Shown: positions 53,908 to 62,295 of the stretch, piece after piece
Numbering within the stretch: position 1 is the first letter of the stretch
How the letters are laid out: each line of letters begins with the position of its first letter
Assembly (NCBI RefSeq): GCF_022354465.1
Contig: NZ_CP092361.1
Location: forward strand, 1,178,001 to 1,242,000
Length of the DNA stretch: 64,000 nt
Direction: 5' to 3'
Source of the DNA: Wielerella bovis
GTDB lineage: Bacteria > Pseudomonadota > Gammaproteobacteria > Burkholderiales > Neisseriaceae
The notes under the pieces: model-generated
The model's database searches: none
Told to the model about the DNA's origin: nothing
Seen by the model: the letters and a program-made list of their open reading frames with translations, nothing else
Position numbers and translations under genes: made by a program

Positions 53908-55179
53908 TTAGGCAGCCTGAAAACCCAACAAATCATCGTGCCACAATATTGCCCCTTGCAAACACGCATCGCTGCGAATATTCGCCACCGCCACACACAC
54001 GCCATCGCTGTCCACCGCCACCGCCCATTTTTCGCGTGCAAATGGCGGCACACCCGCTTCTTGCAAAATTTGCCACACCGATTTGCTCCTGCTTTGCATA
54101 CGCATCACATCATCACGCTGCGCCGCACGAATGCAGCCTGAAAATTCAGGTGCATCGCCACGCCATGTTAAGCCCATTTCCAACGCAATATTTTTCAGGC
54201 TGCCTCTTCCCATACGCTGTGTCCATGTCCAATCATTGGCAAAATCATGTCGCACAGGAAACAACACACCACGATACAACACCGCTTGTCCATGAGGCAG
54301 CGACCATTGCGCGTTTGCATCTGTTTCACGCAATACCCGCGCAAAATCCTGCACACTCGCACGGCGTGGCGTACCCAAATCATGCCGTTGTGCAAATTCA
54401 CGCAACATTTGCTTTTGTCGCGTTTGTGGCAGCCTGAACCACGCCGCACGCGAAAATTGCCCTGTTGCAGCGTGCAAATCTGCCCAATCCTGCGCGATGA
54501 TTTCGTCCAATAATGCCAATTCATCTTGCAATAATGCGATGCTGGCGAGCAAATGTTTGTCATATTGTGGCACACGTTGCGCGATTTCAGGCTGCATACT
54601 GTGTCGCACCCAATTGCGCAACAAACTGGGGTCATCATTGCTGGCATCGTGGACATAATTGAGCCGATTTTGCGCGGCGTAATCTTCAATATCGGCGCGC
54701 GAAAACGACAATAAAGGTCGCCATAATGTGATGCGTTCATTGAGTGCGCGTTCGCTGGGCATGGCTGCCAAAGCGCGTAATCCGCCACCACGCAAAGCCG
54801 CCAGCCAAAAGGTTTCCAGTTGGTCATCACGATGATGTGCCAATGCGATTTTGTCGCAGTTTTGTTGGGCATACACGGCATATCGTGCAGCGCGGGCAGC
54901 GGCTTCTATGCCCTGCTTTTTAGGATTGAGCTGCACACGTTCAGCGGAAAAATCCACGCGCCAATCTTGGCAGATTTGCTGACAAAATCGCAGCCAATCA
55001 TCGGCGTGGGGGCTTAATCCATGATGAACATGAACGGCGGCAAGTGCGCCAATTTTGCCGTGTGCGCGTGCTTGTGTCAGCAAATGCAGCAAGACAATGG
55101 AATCTGCGCCGCCGCTGAATCCGACACAAATTTTTTGTTGGCGTAAATCGGGGAGTTGGGAGAGAAAGGTTTTCAACAT
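53908..55179 (-). CDS. tilS: tRNA(Ile)-lysidine synthase
   Basis: A 423-residue enzyme that modifies C34 of tRNA-Ile(CAU), an essential step. The PP-loop CVGFSGGADSIVLLHLL is near the N-terminus, followed by AAVHVHHGLSPHADDW. I chose the ATG at 55179, which overlaps the truB stop as ATGTTGA; a TTG 21 nt upstream is also open. The stop lies in a DUS and the protein ends LLGFQAA. A DUS also encodes EFSGC in the C-terminal domain. Confidence 0.93.
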   Translation of the reverse strand: MLKTFLSQLPDLRQQKICVGFSGGADSIVLLHLLTQARAHGKIGALAAVHVHHGLSPHADDWLRFCQQICQDWRVDFSAERVQLNPKKQGIEAAARAARYAVYAQQNCDKIALAHHRDDQLETFWLAALRGGGLRALAAMPSERALNERITLWRPLLSFSRADIEDYAAQNRLNYVHDASNDDPSLLRNWVRHSMQPEIAQRVPQYDKHLLASIALLQDELALLDEIIAQDWADLHAATGQFSRAAWFRLPQTRQKQMLREFAQRHDLGTPRRASVQDFARVLRETDANAQWSLPHGQAVLYRGVLFPVRHDFANDWTWTQRMGRGSLKNIALEMGLTWRGDAPEFSGCIRAAQRDDVMRMQSRSKSVWQILQEAGVPPFAREKWAVAVDSDGVCVAVANIRSDACLQGAILWHDDLLGFQAA

Positions 55180-56132
55180 GATGATGTGTTTTTCTGACAA
55201 TCTGAAACCATTTTCCTACTCGTATTCATCAAACGCAATGCTTTCAAACAATGATGGTGGCTAAAATATTCCACCAAACCGACAAATTCCCCCGTCAAAT
55301 CATACGCCCGAATCGGCGCATTGCTTTTCAGGCTGCCTGAAACATCGTGAAACATCGCCGCTTGCCCAAAACGCAATTTCCGCGCCGTCTCATCGTCCAA
55401 ATCCACACGCGGCAAATGCTGTACCAGCACATCACAAGGCAACAGCACACCATCGCGTTCACTTTCGGACAATGCCGCCAATGCATCCAAAGTGTGCGTT
55501 TGTTCAATGCGAAAACCTGCTGTTTCTGTGCGTCGCAAAGCGGTTAAATGCGCGAATGTACCAATATGTTTGGCGATGTCTTCGCTTAAAGTGCGGATAT
55601 ACGTTCCCTTGCTACAACGCACGTCTATCACCGTTTTAGGTAAAGAAAATTCTTTTATTTCAATATCATAAATGGTAATTTCACGCGCTTTGCGTTCAAT
55701 CACGATTCCCTTGCGGGCGTATTCATAAAGCGGTTTGCCTTCGTGTTTCAGCGCGGAAAACATGGGCGGCACTTGGCGAATTTCCCCCGTCAGCGCGGCG
55801 CAGGCTGCCTGAAATTCATCGCGTGAAATCTCGGCACGCGCCGTGTCTATGATTTCGCCTTCTGCGTCGCCTGTGGTGGTGGCTTCGCCCAATTTCAGCG
55901 TGGCGGTGTAGGCTTTGTCCGCGTCCAATAAATACTGCGCGAATTTGGTCGCTTCGCCAAAACACACGGGCAACAAGCCGCTCGCCAATGGGTCCAACAC
56001 GCCCGTATGCCCTGCTTTTTCGGCGCAAAACAGTCGCCGTGCTTGTTGCAAAGCCGTGTTGCTGCTGATACCAACGGGTTTGTCTAATAATAAAACGCCG
56101 TTTAGGGCGCGTTTTTTGGTTTTTTCGTTCAT
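55173..56132 (-). CDS. truB: tRNA pseudouridine(55) synthase
   Basis: A 319-residue enzyme making pseudouridine 55 in the T-loop. GVLLLDKPVGISSN and the catalytic GHTGVLDPLASGLLPVCFGEATKF (Asp near 47) are clear, and CSKGTYIRTLSEDI follows. It runs 5' of tilS with a 7-bp overlap, implying coupled translation of two tRNA-modification genes. Two embedded DUS encode FQAA and SGSLKS. Confidence 0.95.
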   Translation of the reverse strand: MNEKTKKRALNGVLLLDKPVGISSNTALQQARRLFCAEKAGHTGVLDPLASGLLPVCFGEATKFAQYLLDADKAYTATLKLGEATTTGDAEGEIIDTARAEISRDEFQAACAALTGEIRQVPPMFSALKHEGKPLYEYARKGIVIERKAREITIYDIEIKEFSLPKTVIDVRCSKGTYIRTLSEDIAKHIGTFAHLTALRRTETAGFRIEQTHTLDALAALSESERDGVLLPCDVLVQHLPRVDLDDETARKLRFGQAAMFHDVSGSLKSNAPIRAYDLTGEFVGLVEYFSHHHCLKALRLMNTSRKMVSDCQKNTSSC

Positions 56133-56170
56133 ATTTTCTTTCAGATGAGTTTGTTTTTAGGCAGCCTCAC

Positions 56171-56288
56171 AGTACACGACAATTTTTTGAAATAATCATG
56201 AATCTGTTCCCTCCCCCACCCTAACCCTCCCCCGCCAGCGTGGGAGGGGATAGATTTCAGGTTATATTAAAGATTTGTGTTGTGTACC
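56171..56288. repeat. MITE-like element with AGTACACGACAA ends (copy 3, decayed right end)
   Basis: Left end exact (56171-56182); right end reads TTGTGTTGTGTACC. Interior has CCCTCCCCCACCCTAACCC and GTGGGAGGGG blocks like copy 1. A partial DUS lies on the left and a full DUS on the right. Confidence 0.7.
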
Positions 56289-56337
56289 ATAAGGCAGCCT
56301 GAAAAGCGTTTTTTCTATTTTTCAGGCTACCTTAGGC

Positions 56338-57429
56338 TTATTTTACATCTTCCCACCAATTTCTCGTTGGCGTATTTTTATCAAATACTTGCCCGATAAT
56401 CGGAGTCAGCATCGGCAATTGTTTTGCGGCGGATAAACGTGAACTTTCGCGCACAGGCTCGTCCCACGAATGCGTGGACAAGGGATACGCACCCCAATGA
56501 ATCGGCATCCAGCGTTTGGCACGCACATCGGCAACCGCTTGCACCGTTTGTTCAGGCAGCATATGGTTATCCAGCCACAATGTGTTGTATTGCCCATTTT
56601 CCATAAATGCCAAATCAAATCCACCAAATTTTTTGCCCAACTCGGCAAAATGTGGCGCATACGAACTGTCGCCCGAAAAATAAATTTTCTCATGTGGCGT
56701 TTGAAACACCCAGCCTGCCCACAGCGATTTTTTCGCATCAAACGCGGAACGTGAAGCATCGTGTCGCGCAGGCACAGCAATCATTTGTGTGCCAAAATAA
56801 TCTACCGATTGCCACCAGTCGCGTTCCTGAATTTTTTCAGGCTGCACACCCCATTTGCGTAAATAGGCACCCAATCCAAGTGGGGTTAAATATTGGATTT
56901 CTGGGCGATTTTGCGCGAAATAACGCACTACTTGGCTATCCAAATGGTCGTAATGCGCGTGGCTGTACACAACTAAATCAATCGGCGGCAAGGCTTCCAA
57001 AGCGACAGGCGGTGGCTGAAATCGGTGCATCATCAAGCCAATCGGCGATGGCGTATTGTCGTACACAGGGTCAATTAAAATATTTTTGCCGTTGAGACGC
57101 ATCAACAAAGTGGAATGCCCGAACCAAATAAATTTGGCGGTGCGACTGGGCGCGTAAAAGGCTTCCCAGTCGGGTTTTTGCATCGGCAAGGGGCGCGGTG
57201 GGTGGTATTGTTTTTCTTGTAGCATCATGCGCACGAGTGCGCCGATTGTGCCATTTTCGGGTTTGCGACTGGGAGGCGTGTTGAAAAATTCGCCTGTTGT
57301 GGGATTGTAGTGGTCGCTGGCAGGATATTTGGGGAACGATACATACACGGCTGCGGCGTATATTGCAAAACAGGTCAATAATACTGCAGGAATCCAAAAG
57401 CGTTTTTTGCGGAAAAAAGTGCGTTTCAT
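56338..57429 (-). CDS. MBL-fold metallohydrolase (NAPE-PLD/UlaG-like), membrane-anchored
   Basis: A 363-residue protein with an N-terminal membrane helix (about 12-31). The metallo-beta-lactamase fold is shown by FIWFGHSTLLMRLNGKNILIDPVY, the metal motif SHAHYDHLD (about 157-165), VPARHDASRS, YFSGDSSYAPHF and PIHWGAY. This pattern matches NAPE-PLD-like phosphodiesterases, but the natural substrate in bacteria is unknown. A DUS pair precedes it. Confidence 0.85.
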   Translation of the reverse strand: MKRTFFRKKRFWIPAVLLTCFAIYAAAVYVSFPKYPASDHYNPTTGEFFNTPPSRKPENGTIGALVRMMLQEKQYHPPRPLPMQKPDWEAFYAPSRTAKFIWFGHSTLLMRLNGKNILIDPVYDNTPSPIGLMMHRFQPPPVALEALPPIDLVVYSHAHYDHLDSQVVRYFAQNRPEIQYLTPLGLGAYLRKWGVQPEKIQERDWWQSVDYFGTQMIAVPARHDASRSAFDAKKSLWAGWVFQTPHEKIYFSGDSSYAPHFAELGKKFGGFDLAFMENGQYNTLWLDNHMLPEQTVQAVADVRAKRWMPIHWGAYPLSTHSWDEPVRESSRLSAAKQLPMLTPIIGQVFDKNTPTRNWWEDVK

Positions 57430-57447
57430 GTGTTACTCAATCGTATA

Positions 57448-57479
57448 GGCAGCCTGAAAAATGTTTTCAGGCTGCCTTT
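57448..57479. terminator. DUS-pair hairpin
   Basis: AGGCAGCCTGAAAA and TTTTCAGGCTGCCT pair with a very short loop, between two minus-strand genes. Confidence 0.65.
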
Positions 57480-57487
57480 ATTGGGAT

Positions 57488-57946
57488 TTATTGCTCCATA
57501 CCATTAAAAATCAACTCATTATCTTCTTCCAAAGACAATTCAGCAAACCAATCGCCCATACTACCATCGGCTGCGGCAAGCGCGAAATCGCAAAAAATTT
57601 CCTGCTCACTTTCTATAAAAAACGCGCAATACAAAGGATAAATTTCCTGTTCTATTTGGCTGCGTTCAGCTTTCAGGCAGCCTGAAAATTCAGATTCAGC
57701 AAATGCTACGTCCAAAATCTCGGCGCGATGTTGATTGAGCCACGTCAATTTGTCGGATAATTTTTGCAGTACGGGTACGATATTGTCATCATTCAAATCA
57801 GCATGCGCAAATTCCATAATAAAAGTGCAATCGTGATATCCCCACAAAGTGCATGCGCCTTCTACTGCTTCGATGGTGTCGGTTTCCAAATAATTGACAC
57901 TGGTAATGTGTTGGCTAATTAAAGCGTGTAAATGGTCTTGTTTCAT
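57488..57946 (-). CDS. hypothetical acidic protein
   Basis: A 152-residue, strongly acidic soluble protein (e.g. SEFSGCLKAERSQIEQEIYPLY, ending LSLEEDNELIFNGMEQ). No signal peptide or membrane helix. The family is not recognised. A DUS in the middle encodes EFSGCLK. It is followed by a DUS hairpin and the MBL gene on the same strand. Confidence 0.65.
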   Translation of the reverse strand: MKQDHLHALISQHITSVNYLETDTIEAVEGACTLWGYHDCTFIMEFAHADLNDDNIVPVLQKLSDKLTWLNQHRAEILDVAFAESEFSGCLKAERSQIEQEIYPLYCAFFIESEQEIFCDFALAAADGSMGDWFAELSLEEDNELIFNGMEQ

Positions 57947-57964
57947 GTTATTTCTCTAAAATTA

Positions 57965-58128
57965 AGAACCTGTGTTCGTAAGATTGATGGCTTGATTTTA
58001 TTGTCAATTCATGCGAATACAAGGCGGCTTCCCACGCCAATATTGAACATATTGGCGTGGGAAGCCAACGCAGTAGTCGTATGAAGTGGCGATAAAAGCA
58101 AACTATTAAGATTATGAACACGGGTTCT
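57965..58128. repeat. 164-bp MITE-like element with AGAACCTG ends and an 18-bp perfect hairpin
   Basis: Ends AGAACCTGTGTTC and GAACACGGGTTCT belong to long, imperfect inverted repeats (about 60 bp). The centre is GGCTTCCCACGCCAATAT (58026-58043), TGAAC, and its exact complement (58049-58066). Partial relatives are at 12549-12604, 22001-22083 and about 40150. Confidence 0.75.
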
Positions 58129-58210
58129 AAGTTTTTCAGGCTGCATTGATTAAATAAATTAAGTTTATTTTAAAGCAGCCTGAAAAGTTTATCATCTAAT
58201 TTATTTTAAT

Positions 58211-58250
58211 AAGGCAGCCTGAAAACCATGACCATATTTTCAGGCTGCCT
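58211..58250 (+). terminator. DUS-pair hairpin upstream of parC
   Basis: AAGGCAGCCTGAAAA and TTTTCAGGCTGCCT pair about 45 bp before the parC start. It may separate parC from the upstream repeat. Confidence 0.55.
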
Positions 58251-58294
58251 ATCTTTCGTTTAAAATACACCATTAACCAGCTATTTTTTATCAC

Positions 58295-60577
58295 ATGACT
58301 TACATTTCCGATACCCTAGATTTAGCCCCCTACGCCGAACGAGCCTACCTAGAATACGCCATGAGCGTGGTCAAAGGACGCGCCCTGCCAGCCGTGCAAG
58401 ACGGACAAAAACCCGTTCAACGCCGCATTTTGTATGCCATGAAAGACATGGGCTTGACACACGGCAGCAAACCCGTCAAATCCGCGCGTGTGGTGGGCGA
58501 AATTTTGGGTAAATACCACCCACATGGCGACAGTTCCGCCTACGAAGCCATGGTACGCATGGCGCAAGATTTCACATTGCGCTACCCCTTGATTGACGGT
58601 GTGGGCAATTTCGGCTCACGCGACGGCGATGGCGCGGCAGCCATGCGCTACACCGAAGCGCGTTTGACCACGATTGCCGAACTTTTGTTGTCGGAAATTC
58701 AACAGGGTACGGTGGATTTTGTGCCGAATTACGATGGTGCGTTTGACGAGCCAACTTCGCTGCCTGCGCGTTTGCCCATGGTTTTGCTCAATGGCGCGAG
58801 TGGCATCGCGGTGGGCATGGCGACCGATATTCCGTCCCACAATCTCAATGAAATCACGCAGGCTGCCATTGCCTTGCTCAAAAAGCCCGATTTGGAAGTG
58901 GCTGATTTAATGGCGTTTGTGCCAGCACCCGATTTTGCTGGTGGCGGACACATCATTTCATCGCCCAAAGATTTGCGCCAAATCTACGAAACAGGCAAAG
59001 GCAGCCTGCGCGTTCGGGCGCGTTACGAAGTGGAAAAATTGGCGCGTGGACAATGGCGCGTGATTGTGAACGAATTGCCGCCCAGCACATCGTCAGCCAA
59101 AATTTTGGCGGAAATTGAAGAGCAAACCAATCCCAAAGTCAAAACTGGTAAAAAAAATCTGTCGCAAGAACAACTGAATACCAAAAAATTGATGTTGGAT
59201 TTGCTGGAAAAAGTGCGCGATGAAAGCGACAGCGAAAACCCCGTGCGCTTGGTGTTTGAGCCAAAATCCAGCCGCGTTGAACCCGAACATTTCATCAACA
59301 CGCTGATGGCGCAAACCAGTTTGGAAGGCAATGTGTCGGTCAATCTCGTGATGATGGGCATGGACAATCGCCCCGCGCAAAAAAATCTGAAAACCATTTT
59401 GCAAGAATGGCTGGACTACCGCGTGATGACGGTAACGCGCCGTTTGCAACACCGTTTGGACACGGTAGAAAAGCGCATTCACATTTTAGAAGGTCGTCAT
59501 ATTGCGTTTTTAAATATTGACAAAGTCATTCGTGTGATACGCGAAGCCGATGAACCCAAAGCCGATTTAATGCGCCAATTTGGTTTAAGCGAAATGCAAG
59601 CGGAAGACATTTTGGAAATCCGTTTGCGCCAACTGGCACGTTTGGAAGGCATCAAATTACAAAAAGAATTGGACGAATTGCGCGAAGAAGCAGGCAGCCT
59701 GAAAAACCTATTGGGCGATGAAAACGAGAAAAAGAAATTCATCATCAAAGAATTGCAAGCCGACATGAAACAATTTGGCGACCCGCGCCGCACATTGGTG
59801 GAAGCCGCCGAACGCGCCACGCTTACACAAACCACAGCCGATGAGCCGATTACGCTGATTTTGTCGCAAAAAGGCTGGCTGCGCGCACGAGCAGGGCATG
59901 ATGTGGATTTGGCGCAAATCACATTCAAAGAAGGCGATGATTTACAGCAGGTTTTGCCCACGCGCACCGTACAAACCGTGCTGGTGTGGGACAGTTTAGG
60001 ACGCAGTTATAGTTTAAATCCTGCTGAAATCCCAAAGGGACGTGGCGACGGTGTGCCGATTGCGTCTTTGATTGATTTACAAAATGGAGCAACTGTCGTT
60101 GCATTATTGGCAGGGCAGCCTGAAAGCTATTATTTATTAGCCAATACAGGGGGATATGGCTTTATTGCTAAATTGGCAGATTTGCATTCTAAATTACGCA
60201 TTGGCAAAACCGTGCTAACATTGGATGCTGATGAAACGGCATTGCCTCCGATCTTGATTGCGCCCGAATGCTTGATGCAGCCTGAAAACAAAATCGTGGT
60301 TGCAACAGCGCACCATCGCTTGTTGGCATTTAGCGTTACAGAAATGAAAATCATGGCGAAAGGACGTGGTTTACAGTTAATTCAGTTGCAAGATGATGAT
60401 GCGGTTTCCTGTATTCAACTGATTGATACACCTGAATTATTACTGGAAATCATGGGTAAACGTGGTGGCAATCAAACTGAAAAAATATCGCTGACAGAAA
60501 TTGACAGCAAACGTGGACGTAAAGGTAAATTACTGAATATTTCAGGCAGCCCGAAAAGTATTATCGCAATAAAATAA
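58295..60577 (+). CDS. parC: DNA topoisomerase IV subunit A
   Basis: A 760-residue subunit that cuts DNA and separates replicated chromosomes. The active-site Tyr119 is in [10 protein letters not shown]. The quinolone-target region reads [13 protein letters not shown] with Ser80 and Glu84 in the sensitive form. The C-terminal beta-pinwheel is present. It is shorter than GyrA and matches ParC. parE is not in the window. Several coding DUS occur, e.g. near 59693 (AGSLKN). Confidence 0.95.
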   Translation: MTYISDTLDLAPYAERAYLEYAMSVVKGRALPAVQDGQKPVQRRILYAMKDMGLTHGSKPVKSARVVGEILGKYHPHGDSSAYEAMVRMAQDFTLRYPLIDGVGNFGSRDGDGAAAMRYTEARLTTIAELLLSEIQQGTVDFVPNYDGAFDEPTSLPARLPMVLLNGASGIAVGMATDIPSHNLNEITQAAIALLKKPDLEVADLMAFVPAPDFAGGGHIISSPKDLRQIYETGKGSLRVRARYEVEKLARGQWRVIVNELPPSTSSAKILAEIEEQTNPKVKTGKKNLSQEQLNTKKLMLDLLEKVRDESDSENPVRLVFEPKSSRVEPEHFINTLMAQTSLEGNVSVNLVMMGMDNRPAQKNLKTILQEWLDYRVMTVTRRLQHRLDTVEKRIHILEGRHIAFLNIDKVIRVIREADEPKADLMRQFGLSEMQAEDILEIRLRQLARLEGIKLQKELDELREEAGSLKNLLGDENEKKKFIIKELQADMKQFGDPRRTLVEAAERATLTQTTADEPITLILSQKGWLRARAGHDVDLAQITFKEGDDLQQVLPTRTVQTVLVWDSLGRSYSLNPAEIPKGRGDGVPIASLIDLQNGATVVALLAGQPESYYLLANTGGYGFIAKLADLHSKLRIGKTVLTLDADETALPPILIAPECLMQPENKIVVATAHHRLLAFSVTEMKIMAKGRGLQLIQLQDDDAVSCIQLIDTPELLLEIMGKRGGNQTEKISLTEIDSKRGRKGKLLNISGSPKSIIAIK

Positions 60578-60663
60578 TATGATGCAGTTATAGGTTTGGA
60601 TATTTGCATCTGCCCCTACTCTATCTTTCAGTCTGCCTATCCATTGATTATTGAAAGAAAATT

Positions 60664-62295
60664 ATGCCTTTTGAACCAATACACAATAATTACCAAGACT
60701 GGGAAGAACAAAGTCTGCGCATGATGAGTTTACTCAATATTGCGCGGATTTCCATTTTATTCTCGCTATTGATTTTTCTGGCTGTTATTCATAATATGAA
60801 AGAAGCAGCAACGACCATTGCCAGCACATATTCTCCTTTAGTACAAAATGAAGGTTTGTTACAAATTTGGTGCGGTGCCTATGGTTTTATCATCATGCTC
60901 AGCATTGCACGTCCAACATGGCAAAGGCAATCTGATAATAGCATTCCCAATGGTAGCGCATTGGTAGACATTACGATGATGGCAGTTTTAACAGGATTAG
61001 CAGGTGGCGTATCATCGGGTTTTGGTATTTTGGTTTTACCTTTTTTGGCAGCGGCTTGTGTACTGAGTTACGGTCGTTTTGCATTAGTGTATGCCAGTTA
61101 TGCCACTTTATTAATTTTAGTAGATGTTTTTTGGAAATTTTTGCCATTTTCATCAGAAAATTTAAGCACCCATTTATCCTTGCTAACGGGGCAGCTATTA
61201 TTAATTGCAGCGTGTTATATTGTCCCTGCACTCACATCATTTTCTGCCAGTTATTTGCTTCGTGCCGATGATTCTTTAAAACAACATCGCACAGCATACG
61301 AGCGAGTCAGCGCCATCAATAAAATCGTATTGAACCGCGTGCAAGAAACCGTTGTGGTACTGGACAAAGAAAGTCGCGTTTGGATGCACAATCGCCAAGC
61401 CAAACAACATTTTTCCCAGTTACAAGCAGGCGAAATTGCCCAATTTTTGCAGCCGTTGGTTACACGCTGGTGCCGTAAACCCAAACAAGCATTTGAAACC
61501 ACGTTTGAAATCAATAATGCACTGATGCACATTCGTGCGATGCCCTTAATACAAGGTGAAAGTGAATTACTAACCCTGCTTATTCGTTCCGACAAAGAGC
61601 GTCAAATTGAAGCGCAAACAGTCAAACTAACCTCTTTGGGTTTGCTGACAGCAAACTTGGCGCATGAAATTCGTAATCCCTTATCTGCTATGCGTCAGTC
61701 CAATGGTTTACTCCTTGAAATGGCACAAGAAAACGATGATTTAATGATTGAACGACTCAGTGGCATCATAGAAAAAAACATCGCGCGGGTAGATAAAATG
61801 ATTGAAGATGTATCGGCATTAAACAAAAGTGACCGTCGCCATCCTGAAGTCATTCACTTGATGAAATTTTGGATGGGCTTTGTACAAGAATTTCAAATGA
61901 CACGCCCCGATGCCAAAGGCTGCCTGAAACTGGATATGTCAAAACAACGTTTTGAAGTTATATTTGACCCCATGCACTTACAACAAATTATCTGGAATTT
62001 GTGTAACAATGCTTGGCGACACAGCGAAAAGAAAAAAGAAAGCGTGATTGTGCGTGTGCGACCGCTTGGCGCTCACCATATTTCTTTACGCGTGTGGGAC
62101 GATGGTCCTGGTGTAGCAGAAAATATGCAAGCACATTTATTTGAACCTTTTAACACCAACCAATCAGAAGGTACGGGATTGGGTTTATACGTTGCCCGCG
62201 AACTGGCGCATGCCAATAAAGGTGATTTGCGCTATATCCCTGAAGCCAAATCTTTTGAATTGATTTTACCGAGACACGATAATGAGCAAAAATAG
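60664..62295 (+). CDS. pilS: sensor histidine kinase, PilS type
   Basis: A 543-residue membrane kinase. About six N-terminal membrane helices (up to about residue 205) are followed by a PAS-like region, a HisKA domain with His334 in LTANLAHEIRNPLSAMRQ, and an ATPase domain with NLCNNAWRHS and GTGLGLYVARELAHA. This layout matches PilS, which senses pilin levels in the membrane. In Kingella kingae PilS/PilR controls type IV pilin expression through sigma-54. It overlaps pilR by 14 bp. Confidence 0.88.
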   Translation: MPFEPIHNNYQDWEEQSLRMMSLLNIARISILFSLLIFLAVIHNMKEAATTIASTYSPLVQNEGLLQIWCGAYGFIIMLSIARPTWQRQSDNSIPNGSALVDITMMAVLTGLAGGVSSGFGILVLPFLAAACVLSYGRFALVYASYATLLILVDVFWKFLPFSSENLSTHLSLLTGQLLLIAACYIVPALTSFSASYLLRADDSLKQHRTAYERVSAINKIVLNRVQETVVVLDKESRVWMHNRQAKQHFSQLQAGEIAQFLQPLVTRWCRKPKQAFETTFEINNALMHIRAMPLIQGESELLTLLIRSDKERQIEAQTVKLTSLGLLTANLAHEIRNPLSAMRQSNGLLLEMAQENDDLMIERLSGIIEKNIARVDKMIEDVSALNKSDRRHPEVIHLMKFWMGFVQEFQMTRPDAKGCLKLDMSKQRFEVIFDPMHLQQIIWNLCNNAWRHSEKKKESVIVRVRPLGAHHISLRVWDDGPGVAENMQAHLFEPFNTNQSEGTGLGLYVARELAHANKGDLRYIPEAKSFELILPRHDNEQK

